A DNA stretch of 64,000 bases, taken from positions 11,822,281 through 11,886,280 of the forward strand of contig NC_080053.1 of assembly GCF_026212465.1 (NCBI RefSeq), read 5' to 3'. The stretch comes from Amaranthus tricolor. Lineage: Eukaryota; Streptophyta; Magnoliopsida; Caryophyllales; Amaranthaceae. The notes under the pieces are model-generated. The model was given only the letters and a program-made list of their open reading frames with translations, searched no databases and was not told the DNA's origin. Made by a program: the position numbers and the translations under genes. This document shows positions 1 through 11,280 of the stretch, piece by piece; the stretch's first letter is position 1; each line of letters opens with the position of its first letter.

Positions 1-106
1 ATTTGTATGACCCAAGATTATAGAATATGAAATTTCTCAAAGAAAATAAAGGTTTCCATAGTAAGAGATCTCGACTCAAAAAGAACTCACAAACTATGGC
101 TTGGCA

Positions 107-730
107 CTATGCATGATCCGACTTTAACAAATATTTGGTGCAACAACAAAAATGTCTCAAAAAATTAGAGTCGACTACATGAACTAATATACAATGGTCA
201 TCCATATGGATTCTTCTCCATTTATTTCGGCTTTCTACCATCTCATTTTGTAAGTCTAAATTCTTTTTATCTTTTTCCACTTTTGCAGTCCAAGTCATCT
301 TCGGTCTTTTTAACCCACTTTTTAAGTCTTTCGAGTTCCAACCTTCTATCTTTCATACCGATTCACAAATACCGATTCACAAATACCTCGTCTTCGTACA
401 TGCCCAAACCATCTCAAATGATTATTTTTCATCTTAGCCTCAATATTTACAACTCCTAAACCCTTTCTTAGATCTTTGTATCAAATCCTATCCCTCAAGG
501 TATGTCTACTCATTTATCAAAGCATTTGCAATTTGCTATTCACGTCTTCCTATAATGATTTTTTTTTATAAGACCAACATTTTGATCCATATAGCAACGC
601 TAGTCTAATGGTCATTCAATAAAACTTACTCTTTAGCCTAAGAGGAACACCTCAATCACATAATATTCTAGTAGTCGCTTTTCATTTTTGCCCTCCACAC
701 TTAACATATTTGGTGGGCACACATAATTAA
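107..730 (-). pseudogene. RTE-type LINE remnant (end of reverse-transcriptase ORF)
   Basis: On the minus strand, around 560-612, a frame reads ALLYGSKCW, the typical motif near the end of the RT-containing ORF in plant RTE-like non-LTR retrotransposons. Closer to the left edge, 107-298 reads a TW..KVEKD..NLDL segment followed by KWRRIH, which matches the usual C-terminal end of the same family (VKKDLK..., WRRRIHV). The pieces are in the right order and strand but in different frames with stops between, so this is a dead 5'-truncated copy. A short direct duplication (ACCGATTCACAAAT twice) lies at about 357-386. No endonuclease domain is visible and the 3' end may lie left of the window. Confidence 0.7.
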
Positions 731-1893
731 TGGTGTGGTAGAGTGTCTCAAAGAGACCAACATAAAGCAGTAGTTATCTACCAACTGAAGAGATGTTAAT
801 TGACCACTTATTTTGTTGTCAAGGAAAGTAAATGGAATTGGCCCAAGTAGAAATAGAATTTATCTAAGGCTAAACATATTGAAACTCCAACCTTGTATCT
901 ATACAAGAACTCATTTAAATCATTATTACCCCTTAGCTCATAGATCTACAACGAAAAACAATTTGAGTCAAGTTCAAATCTCACAAAACCCTTGCTTTTC
1001 TTCAATTTTTTTCTTTTATTACCATAATCATTTAAGCTAATCATAATTTGCTACTTAAGTACAAGAAATCCTTGCAAAAATGTGCAATGCGTAGAGTTAT
1101 CAAAAAAATAATCAAAATCTTGCAAAAACCAGTAGACAATATCCATTAAGAATTGTAGGACATTTCTCATAATATGTTCACAGACAGCAATGAGAAACCT
1201 TCATATAACCAACAAAGCCTTCAACAATAAATTTATGCTCAATTAGGTTAAAATATATTGATTTATGTAGCCAATCTCAATCTTTTGGAATTTGCTCTGA
1301 CATTGTTGTGTGACTCAAAAAGGCTACAAACTCTTTGATTTCGAATCATAATAGACTATATTAAAGAACTCATTGAGTCACATGAACCGAAGTTCTTATT
1401 TATGTGAAGTTACAGACGATATTTGCTAGCAAAGACCAATCGCAGATAAGGGTTAGACTGTATACATATAAATTTTCAAACTCTTACTTAGGTGGCAGCC
1501 ATTTAATGGCTTCAAGTAATCAAAAGTTGTTGTTGTCCTTTAAAACACTACCAACCATTAACCAGGATTATTTCCCCGATAGATGAGTTTAAACTATCCC
1601 ATATTTTACCTTAAAACACATTGTACCTAACATAAATAATATAGCAGAAACAAAGAAATTAAAAACATCCCAATCGGCAATCAATTTTCATCCTTGAAGA
1701 AATAAGTACAATTCATTACTGGGCATAATCAGGCCATAACATTCAAAATTCATCACGTTCATGAACCCATATGTATCTCCACGTATTATTTTCAATCACA
1801 AAACTACTTAATTCCCAACAATCTCAGAACAATACCACAAAATCACTTCGTATTCATATACAATAAAAATTACACAAAGGGAAAACATTGTAC
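731..1893. other. AT-rich interval downstream of the plastid-protein exon; no exon recognised
   Basis: This stretch follows the splice donor of the exon at 1894-2157, so on the minus strand it should be intron and could contain later exons. I see no convincing coding block: open frames here are short, AT-rich and show no recognisable motif. No TSD-bounded transposon was recognised either. Confidence 0.4.
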
Positions 1894-2157
1894 CTGGATC
1901 TCAGGGGTCTGAAATTCTTCAGTCTCAGTAACTTCATCTGAAGAAGCAAGACCCAGAAACTTTGGCACACAAGTAGTGTTATAGGAAGAAGATTTAGAAG
2001 GAAAATAGTGAGCATTTAAGCAAGTATTTCTGTTAAAACACTTATTTGTGAAAGAAATAGCAAAAGAAGACTTGAATGAATTGAATGAAGGGATAGAAGA
2101 AGTACATAGAGAAGGGGATGGCGCTCGAAAATTGGCGCTTCTAAGGAGCGTCGCCAT
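1894..2157 (-). CDS. First coding exon of an unidentified, probably plastid-targeted protein
   Basis: The minus strand opens with MATLLRSANF in a good plant start context (GCCAATGGCG). A longer in-frame ATG at 2223 exists, but the inner ATG has the better context and a typical transit-peptide beginning. The 88 residues are rich in Ser, Thr, Pro and basic residues with almost no acids until the end (SSDEVTETEEFQTPEIQ), as in chloroplast transit peptides followed by the mature N-terminus. The frame runs exactly in phase 0 into CAG|GTACAA, a good splice donor at 1893. Later exons should lie at lower coordinates but were not recognised; the gene may leave the window or be broken by the LINE at 107-730. 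The family is not recognised. Confidence 0.55.
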
Positions 2158-2384
2158 TGGCGTTGGTAGACGAGGTTTGGTGGGTGAGGAAGGATTTATG
2201 AGAGAGACTGGCAAAGGCAGCAATGGTTTTGCTCACCAGCTCACCCCCATCCAATTAGATAAATAAATAAATAAGACAGCTATGCAAATCCTAGAATGTA
2301 CTTCTTCACTTCACCAAAACCTAGTTACTCGAGAGTTTATAGTTTTAGTTTATATACTATTTTGGTGAGGTATTCATTCGAGTC

Positions 2385-2708
2385 AGAGGTTCAAAACAAA
2401 CTTGTTGATCCGATATATCCAATTTTGTAATCGAATTCAACTTGATTCAATTTTAAAACGAATTTATAATTATGTAAAAATCAATGTGAACTCAAAATTC
2501 GATTTTGAATCGACCTAAAATCAATCCGATAACCTGAATGAACACCTCTAATTCGGGCCTTCGAATCAATTTGGGTCGGTTCAAAATCGATTCTTCTGTT
2601 TACATTGATTTTTACATAATTTTATACACATTTTGAAGTCGGATCAATTCAAATTCGGTTATAAAATCGGGTAAATACCGGATCAGCGGGTATATTTTGA
2701 ACACCTTT
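2385..2708. repeat. Foldback MITE-like inverted repeat
   Basis: About 130 bases starting at GAGGTTCAAAA (2385) return as the reverse complement ending at 2708 (TTTTGAACACCTTTGC read on plus). The arms share blocks such as ATGTAAAAATCAATGT and run almost into each other, leaving a loop of about 50 bases. There is no coding capacity. It resembles a non-autonomous MITE; clear TSDs were not found, so the superfamily is open. Confidence 0.6.
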
Positions 2709-3128
2709 GCTCCTTCGGTTGCTTTAAAATTGCAATATTGTCGTTTAATGTATAGAATCATTCTAATTGTATAATAAATAAATAATAGTAAAAGAATATT
2801 TGAATTTTAGAGCTAAATTTGCTATAAGTTCTTATTATTTTACATGAAAAAACATTATTTACATGGGATTTTGATAAATTCTGCTCAATATATGTTTTCA
2901 AAATATTAATTTTTATAAATTTATTGGAGTTAGTGAAAAAAGTGAATTTTAAAACAAAAACAAATCAAGTAACTTTTTTTAATTTGGTAAATTTGAGCGA
3001 TTTAAAATTTAATGAACACTTGAATTCTTTTCGGATATTGGGTTTTAAAATATATTGCTCCTATATTAGTACATAAACAAACATGATCACTAGAATTCTA
3101 TTATTTACCTGTCATGCGCTACTATATT
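2709..3128. other. AT-rich spacer, nothing recognised
   Basis: Very AT-rich DNA between the MITE and the left end of the MULE. No open frame, splice-bounded exon or repeat structure was recognised. Confidence 0.5.
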
Positions 3129-3430
3129 ATCCCTTTAATTTGCCCCCTTTAATTATATTTTATGAGAGGTTTTTTAAATCTTTTCCCATAATGTTAAAAG
3201 TAAATTTAATTCCCACTTTGTATGAAATGGGAAAGTATTTCTCACAATACCGTCCACCTGACAATTTGTGTTCTTTTAATTTTCCAAACAAAACCGCCAA
3301 ATGAGAAGGCGATTTGCCTTAAGCACTAAACCGCCACATGAAGTAGCGGTTTGGTCAAGGAAAACCGCCATCTCATGTGGCGGTTTTGTCCTAATAAACC
3401 GCCATCTCATGTGGCGGTTTGCTCTGTGCC
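3129..3430 (+). repeat. MULE left terminal inverted repeat with GGCGGTTT hairpins
   Basis: The outer part matches the reverse complement of 20155-20458. The inner part (about 3290-3425) holds four to five tandem palindromes of the form AAACCGCC-(about 8 bases)-GGCGGTTT, several sharing the loop ATCTCATGT or ACATGAAGT. Such subterminal hairpins are candidate transposase-binding sites; that role is inference. Confidence 0.75.
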
Positions 3431-3640
3431 CGTGCAACGTTTTATTTTTTTCTTTCAATTCCCATAAATAGTTAGCGCAACCTGCATTAAACTATTTCAA
3501 TACCATCTATTCCATAATAATTAACTACGAACCAGCTTGTTTGAAAACATTAATTATGAAAATAATGCGAAGATATATTACAATCATGGAAAGTGATACA
3601 AGAAGTTCAAATCATATAAGTTGATACAAAGTTTGTTAAA

Positions 3641-5799
3641 CTATAATCCCCGGCCTCTTTTGTTGTGCGCAGCGGTGGATGATGATGGTATATACTCGTC
3701 AACCTCTGCAATGACATTAAGAGCAGGAGCTCGTCGTTGACTAGCACGCTGATATGTGATGATCCTTTGCGGAGACGTTGGATGTGAAGGAGGAGTGGTC
3801 ATGGAAGCTGGAGGAACGAATGGCGACATAGCACCGGATGTCGATGGGCATCTGGAAGACCGACCTCGAGTAGATGAACGCTCGTGAACTCTTGTGGACC
3901 GAGTACTGGATCCTCCGGAAGGGCTACCTTGGTGGGCCGAACTCCATGGAGAAGGAGTGTGGAATGTGTCATCTACCTCGCCAATGATGGGTGGAGTCGG
4001 AATGAGGTACCCATACCCCGCCTGAATCAATGCATCGATTAATGACGCGTTAATGGAGCCAAGGGTCTGAGAACATAACCGATACCCCACATCAACTGGC
4101 GATGTAGCGGCCCCTTGAATCATGTCATTGTATTGTATGAGCACCGATCGGATGCGCTCAGCCTGTATGTTATCATTATATTGTTAAAAGAATCACATAA
4201 AAGTATTACTATATGTTATGAGTGTTAAAAGAAGACGTACCAGTAACGTAGATGTCGGATGGTAATGTGATCCTGGCTACGCAAATGTGGTGTTCGTTAG
4301 GCATAATATGGAGATACGCCTGTACCAACTCATGTACGTACTAGAGCTATGACCGGTGTAGTTATCTCCTCCAACCAATCGAGATGCTCGGTCATTCCAC
4401 GCATCTACATGCGATCTATGTCGTACGATGTAGTTCTTGTCTGCAATCCTCCGATCAATCGCATGTAGTTGAGGTTGGGTGTCACAGGCATGTGGAATGA
4501 CCTGCTCCAAATCGAATTGACGCATGACATGATCCGGGAGATGTAGCTCGACGATGTCAAAGCAAATAAGTGAACAACGCAATCTCCAAATCTCGTGGCC
4601 CGATGTACATATGTGTAGCAGAGCGTCCATCTTAGCCGCTGTGTAAGGCTGCCATGTCATATATAATAGAAATCAATATACTCAGTAATATATACAATTT
4701 ATTCATAACTAATACAAATAGTAAATGTTAATAACCTGCTCGTCCCGTTGTCGGTAGTAGACGAGAGTATTTGTGGGGAGTGGGACCTCAAAAGATATAC
4801 ACGAAGCCAGCTGCAAACTAATGAACATTGTTTAACATTTTTATGTATCATAAAATAGTGAAATTTTGAATTTGAATAGTGAATTGAGTGTTGCTACCTT
4901 ACTGCTAAAGGATCTATTCCACGACGATGCTGTGAACCTAACACCAGTTCAAAATCCTCCGCGTCATCATCCTGATCATGTTGCCCAGCGGGTCGAATCG
5001 TCCGAATCATGGGCCTCCCTATATGAATATTCTCCCATGACCATATCTGTAACAACATCAAGCAGCCTCCAATATCCTTGGTACCCTTACGAGATGCTCG
5101 ACACAAATTACGATACGGATACGCTAGGGTAGCATTTCCCCAACTGTACTCATCTACCCGCTCCAAGTCTCCTAGTAGAGGGAAAAAGATCAACTGCACC
5201 GAGTCACTGATCTTGTCTGGAAACAAGATGCATCCAAACAGGTACAAAATGTATGCTCGCGCATGTCTATCCACCGTAATATCATCCGTGTCATCCTCTA
5301 GCGCGCTAAAATGCTCTCGGAGCCAAGTCAACTTCAATTGCAATCCAGTGATGATCTTCGGCTGTGTGGAGTCTTGAGGGTTTTCTGGCCAAACCCCTAG
5401 TAGCTCATGAACTAATCCTGGCCAATTTCCCTCTTAATGACCTATCACTGCTTGTCCTTCAATGGGTTGTCCCATTATAACTGCCATATCTTGCAACGTG
5501 ATCGTTGCCTCGCCAACCGTGAGGTGAAAGTTATGAGTCTCCGGCCTCCACCTCTCCACTAATGCAGTGATAAGAGCTCGATCGAGCTCTAAACCCTCGC
5601 CCAACAACCTGTGAATGTAACTGAAACCAGCTAATTCTACTACCTCTAATACCCTGTCATCCACCTCCCAATGTAACGTACTCGCCTGGTAGTGCTGACG
5701 AGTAACCAACTGGGCAGTGGAGCCCTCCCAAGCAGCTAAGCTCCTGTATGTCGCCTGAAGGGTAAGCACTGATGGATCAACTGGGCCCGGCATCGCCAT
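3641..5799 (-). pseudogene. Plant mobile domain (PMD / MAIN-LIKE, PP7 long-form type) gene carried by the MULE
   Basis: The frame starts MAMPGPVDPSVL just after an ACAG acceptor-like site. Exon 1 continues in one frame to about 4894 and includes the PMD hallmarks (WRPETHNFHL, GEATITLQDMAVIMGQPIEG, then ILYLFGCILFPD and SWGNATLAYPYRNLC). Splice-like borders then give a small exon (about 4745-4810, ending DEQ), an exon at about 4230-4665 (MTWQPY...), and a last exon 4163-3641 rich in Ser, Thr and Pro that ends GRGL-stop. Two in-frame stops (TAA at 5434-5436, TAG near 4275) break it. PMD proteins of the host (MAIN, MAIL1) act in nuclei in gene expression and transposon silencing; the role of transposon copies is not established. 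Family membership is confident, function is not. Confidence 0.75.
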
Positions 5800-5876
5800 T
5801 ATCGCTGTTACATACATAAGTGTTATAAAATTCACAAAAATATTATCAGACTCAACATGATATTACAAAATATTAA

Positions 5877-8394
5877 AAAAAAACATACTTTTTTGACCTT
5901 CGAGGACATGTTTTCTTATTATGACCACTAAATCCACAAATGCTATATGTGTTACGAGGACGCATCAACGGTGCATCCATTTCGTTCTGTATACGAGTTT
6001 ATCGGGGACGACCCTTTCCACGCTTAGTTGAGGGATCTGGAACAACTGTAGGACCATTCCAAGGATCGCAGGTGAACATGTCTGAAACTGGCATAAAGGT
6101 CTTCTTGTATGTGGATACGTATTTTGTAGTGCGAAACGAAGGGTCCACAAAAGCATCATACAAAATGTTACGAGCTTGACATACTGCAAGAACATGTGAG
6201 CACGGTAACTTGAACATGGTTGGTCTCTGACATGAGCATGATGTTGCTGTGAGGTCAACCGTGTAGCTTTTTCCACCTTTCCTGCTATCTTGTTGCCACA
6301 ACCAGTGGTGACCTCAAATATCCCACGTACTGTGTCATATATCCTAATATCATGAAACCATGATTTTTCAACATTTTTATCAATCTTATTAGTTGGTTTC
6401 TTGGCATACACATGTCCATTCTCTAATTTGTTTCTCCCTAAATCCCTCCTTGTGGCAAAGTATTCGTTAACCCGGAAGAATGTCATCCTAACCAATGAAG
6501 TGATTGGTTGACACCTGGCCCCTTCATTACGCCATTGAACGCTTCAGACGTGTTTGTAATTTTCACTCCATATTGATGCCCACCATCATGAATCAAATTC
6601 CATTGGCGCTCAGGAATGGAACCATCCACTAAGTACTTGTACGCGTCCTCATTAAGCTCTTTAAGGTGATTCATAAAGAAATTATACTTCCGAATCTTTG
6701 TCTGTTCAGAAGCTTTTCCAAATAAGTTTTTAACCGCTATGTTTTTAAACTTCTTATGCACCTTCGAAGCTAGATGACGTTTACAAAATCGATGGAATGA
6801 ATATGGCTCTTCCCAACCTTTTCCAACTCTATTCATTGCATGCAAAGTTCCCTTGTGACGATCAGATATAACACATAAGTCGTCCCTCTTAGTGACATAA
6901 TGCCTTATACAATCAGAGAACCAACTCCATGTGTCATTGCTCTCTCCCTCCACAACGACAAAGGCAAGTGGGAACAACTGAGAATTTGCATCTATTGCCA
7001 TAGCAATCATAAGTGTCCCTTTGTACTTTCCGTACAAACGTGTACCATCTATAGAAATAAGGGTACGAAAATAGGGAAAACTCTTAATGAATGGTCCAAA
7101 AGCCTAAAAAATTCTCTAAAAGATAACTCTTGTAGGATCCATTGTCGGTTGGACTTCCCATTGCACCACTATTCCTGGATTAGATTGTATTAATGCCTGG
7201 AGGTACCTTGGAAGCTCCTCAAAGGACTTATCCCAATCCCCAAATACTTTTGTTATAGCCTTATTTTTGGCCAACCAAGCTCTTTTATATGTTATATCAA
7301 ATCCGTATTTATTTTTTTACAAAATAACGATAGACTTCACCTTGAACACTGGATCAGCTCTGATCATATCCATGATAAGATCAGCAACAAATTCAGAACT
7401 AAGGAGGGGATGGTCGTCACTGTAATGTGTCGAGAAATCTTGATTATGACCCTTATATCGCACAATCTTAAATGATCCCGTGGTAGTCATAACAGCTCGA
7501 ATCCTCCATTCACAACCTATATCCTCCACATTAGTGCATTGGATAACGTACTTTGAAGGCTCCGACTCAATTTACACTGAAGTTTCTATTGTTAGAAATC
7601 GCCCATGCTTTAACATTCTTCTTAAGGTGGTCTAAGGAGCTAAACTCTTGCCCTATCCTAAAGTCTCCATTTTCATTCATGGAGTTGTCATCGTTCCAAG
7701 TCATCCATGCATCAATCAATCTTTGATCAACCTCGTCACCTCCAAGCCAGTCTTGAGATGGAACACCATCTCTAATCACTGCATCTAGAGCTTCTCTTTT
7801 TTCATCATCCTCTTCTGAATCAGAATTAATATGCTCATCCTCCTGATCTAAAGTGTCAACCTCGTTCACATTATGCCTACCCAAGTGACTCGCGGAAAAG
7901 GTTTCCATTACACCACCACCAATGCCATGTGAATGAGTTGGAGAGGTAAACTCATCCAAGTTCTCATTAATGTAATTTGGGTTACTTAACATTTCTGTGA
8001 ATGTATCATGGCGTACACTAGGACCTGATTCTGGAAGTTTCATGCTAGTCATGACTTCCCTCGCATTATCCAAATTTGCAACCAATTCAACATAAACCTC
8101 TATTACCGTTCCAGGGGCTTGTGATGCTGCATAAGTAAGAGCACTTATGCTTTCATCATTCTTAATCGGGACTAACACATTTTTCCCAGTCACCGGATAT
8201 TTCATCTCCATTTTTAACATAAAAGAGTTGCGATCACAACCAATTACATCACATATTTTGCTATGAAACACCTCAAAATTAGTATTCTGACGATGGATAA
8301 ACATCACTGTATTTAATCCTCCATTATACACAACATCGGATCCAGTGTAACTTACTTTCCCACCCCAATACACTATAACCGGATAATGATCCAT
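5877..8394 (-). pseudogene. MURA-type MULE transposase
   Basis: The start MDHYPVIVYWGG follows a TTTGCAG acceptor. In order along the minus strand: an N-terminal PB1-like segment and acidic linker; a MuDR-type block (FRIGQEFSSLDHLKKNVKAW, about 7650); a Cys/His block (CEWRIRAV... to about 7317); the MULE catalytic domain (about 7300-6480) with AMAID, VISDRHKG and EAFNG supplying candidate D, D and E residues; a SWIM zinc finger (CSC...LPCSH, about 6190-6240); and a zinc-knuckle-like tail CGFSGHNKKTC near 5900 whose first Cys has become Tyr. Breaks: a frameshift near 7570, a stop at 7314-7316, further stops near 7110 and a frameshift near 6300. It once encoded the cut-and-paste transposase of this MULE and is now dead. 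Confidence 0.85.
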
Positions 8395-8743
8395 ATTCTG
8401 CAAACACAAACATGTTTTTCATGTGATTTCACATACACTATATTGTTGATTATGAGTGAGGAAAATGTAAATGTGAATACAAGAATTTGTGATATTAAGG
8501 TATTAGAACACTTATTAGAAGGTTCAATTCAAATATATAGCTAAAAATACCATTAATATATACTAAAACCATTAAACTAACCCTACAAAGTAATAAACTT
8601 TCATTGAAGCATTTCATCAAACACTTTATATGCATACAAACCAAATCATAAATTCAACTACAAATGTGTAAAATGTAAATTTAAATCATGAAATCAAGAG
8701 AATGTAACAAACAATCAATGTATTTATAACTTCAAATGACAAA
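8395..8743 (-). other. MURA 5' leader intron, proximal part (continues at 19908-20150)
   Basis: AT-rich sequence upstream of the MURA start. The acceptor TTTGCAG sits just before the ATG, and a matching donor AAG|GTATGA lies near 19960 on the minus strand, beyond the CACTA. So the CACTA landed inside a leader intron. No other feature is seen. Confidence 0.5.
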
Positions 8744-8761
8744 AATTACTAGTAGAAATAA

Positions 8762-9050
8762 CCTCATTTGCTGCGGTTTTTTTGACATTATTTGCTGCGC
8801 TTTTGGCCCCAAGCAATAGTGATAGCAGCAAATGGCCTATTTTAAATGTTGCGGTTAAAAGACGTAGCAAAAAAGGGCATTATTTGCTGCGGTCAACCCA
8901 TAACCGCATCAAATAAAGAGGAGTATTTTCTGCGGTCAGCCTGAAAATCGCAGTAAATAGTTAGTACTATTTGCTGCGGTTTTGAGGCTGACCGCAGCAA
9001 ATACTCCTCTTTATTTGCTGCGGTTATGGGTTGACCGTTGCAAATAGTTT
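8762..9050. repeat. CACTA-1 left subterminal repeats and long palindrome
   Basis: Copies of TTTGCTGCGGT and its complement alternate here. Between about 8880 and 9048 they form one long near-perfect palindrome with arms of about 80 bases around a centre near TTAGTAC. Subterminal repeats of CACTA elements are the known binding sites for the second (TnpA-type) protein; the assignment here is by analogy. Confidence 0.75.
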
Positions 9051-9334
9051 GTATTTTTTTTTCTTTTTTGTTTTATACTAATAATGATCCAATAATAATG
9101 TACAATGTAATAACAATGATTAATCCAATAATCCAATGATAATCACAAATAATAATCACCAATAATCTCTTTGTAATAATAAACTCTCGATCGTATATAT
9201 AATATAATATTATGTATGTACATATATATATAATATATACATTAAAGTCCTAAAAAATCTATACTAATTACAATTTATCAAGGACAAAAATTAGCAAGAT
9301 ACGTGGCAATCTTGTCTTTTAATACACGACAATA

Positions 9335-10785
9335 TTATCAAGTTTGAGCTACTTTATGCGCAAAAGTGCAAATAACGCATAAAAATCCTTAAAATCGCAA
9401 CTTAACACGCAATTTCTAGCATATGACTATGATTTTCAACTCTAACACTTCAACACAATAATATATACTAAATAGTGTTGTGTGCCAAGTTTCGTGCAAA
9501 ACAAACCAAGTTTGAGCTACTTTATGCGCAAAAGTGCCAAAAACGCTTAAAAACCCTTAAAATCGCAACTTAACACGTAATTTCTAGCATATGACTATGA
9601 TTTTCAATTATAACCAATTCAACAAAATAATATATACCACATAGTGTTGTGTGCCAAGTTTCGTGCAAATCAAACCAAGTTTGAGCTACTTTATGCGCAA
9701 AAGTAGCAAAACGCTTAAAAACGCATAAAATCGCAACTTAACACGTAATTTCTAGCATATGATAATGATTTTCAATTCTAACCACTTCAACACAATAATA
9801 TGTACCAAATAATGTTGTGTGCCAAGTTTTGTGCAAATCAAACCAAGTTTGAGCTACTTTATGCGCAAAAGTGGCAAAAACGCTTAAAAACGCATAAAAT
9901 CGCAACTTAACACGTAATTTCTAGCATATGACTATGATTTTCAATTATAACCACTTCAACACAATAATATATACCAAATAGTGTTGTGTGCCAAGTTTCG
10001 TGCAAAACAAACCAAGTTTCAGCTAACAATACCAAACCAAGAAACAACAAAGAGGGCAGTTAAGGACAGCAGCCTACCCGCTGACCAACCAACCTTGCCG
10101 CGTGGTTTGTGCCTTAACAAAGAGTACCTGGAGCCAAACAACCATGAGAACTTGATCTCCATACATGGACCAAGCCATCAAAGCCCAAGAACCATGAATG
10201 TGGTGCAGACAACTCACTAGGATACGAGCGCAAGGTGGGCCAGTCACTGATCAGTGCTATCAGTGCCCAAGTGTTCTGGTTTTTTATTTTTATTTTAAGA
10301 GGCATATTGTATAGCACGTGATGTTTATAGCTGTTAGCTAGCTAGAAACCTATAAATAGAAGTTGTCTCTCATGTATATGGATTCAGTTTTGTGATTAAT
10401 AAGAATTATCACTTTATACGTTAAAGTGCCAAAAACGCTTAAAAGCCCTTAAAATCGCAACTTAACACGTAATTTCTAGCATATGACTATGATTTACAAT
10501 TCTAACCACTTCAACACAATAATATATACCAAATAGTGTTGTGTGCCAAGTTTCGTGCAATACAAACCAAGTTTGAGCTACTTTATGCGCGAAAGTGCCA
10601 AAAAAGCTTAAAAACGCATAAAATCGCAACTTAACACGTAATTTCTAGTATATGACTATGATTTTCAATTCTAACCACTTCAACACAATAATATATACCA
10701 AATGGTGTTGTGCAAAACAAATCAAAATTGAGCTACTTTATGCGCAAAAGTACCAAAAAAGCTTAAAAACGCATAACATCGAATT
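9335..10785 (+). repeat. 168-bp tandem repeat array inside CACTA-1
   Basis: The landmark GAGCTACTTTATGCGC recurs at about 9346, 9514, 9683 and 9851, giving a period of 168-169 bp, then at about 10575 and 10730 after an interruption. Each unit contains CGCAACTTAACACG, TCTAGCATATGACTATGA and AATAGTGTTGTGTGCCAAG. The array is split at about 10026-10409 by an inserted sequence. Identity between units is high, so the array was amplified or homogenised fairly recently. Confidence 0.9.
10026..10409 (+). mobile_element. LTR-like insert in the tandem array
   Basis: One repeat unit is broken after CAGCTA and resumes at CTTTATACG, leaving about 384 bp of foreign DNA. The insert has a TATAAATA box near 10351, a pyrimidine-rich stretch and ends TTATCA, like the 3' half of a short copia or TRIM LTR. 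A 5' TG and a TSD are not evident, so the classification is tentative. Confidence 0.45.
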
Positions 10786-10888
10786 TGTGTACCTTTATTG
10801 TTGTCCATTTTGAAAATGTGGCTCTGGATGTAGATCCCATTTGTCCACGCACTTTTTTTCATTGTGCTGAAACGCATGGGAAAAGCAA

Positions 10889-11032
<144 letters not shown>

Positions 11033-11280
11033 CACTTAATTAAATCAAATTGGTAAAATAATTAATATTACGTACGCATTCAACAACGCTTTGAATTTTG
11101 TGTTGCGAGGCAGGCTTTGAGGTTTTTGTAATGAGTCGAAGACGTGCACAGTGTTCGTTAAAGGACATATGACCAAAAGTATCCAATGCAAACTACAAAC
11201 GCAAATTTAAAATCAACAAATTAGAGATTAGGTGACTTTAATAATCAAAAGATAAGTTCAATTTCAAAAATAAAACTTAC

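Noticed and set aside
9335..10785. Regular repeats as a possible CRISPR array
   Set aside because: The units are contiguous 168-bp tandem copies with no unique spacers, inside a plant CACTA transposon.
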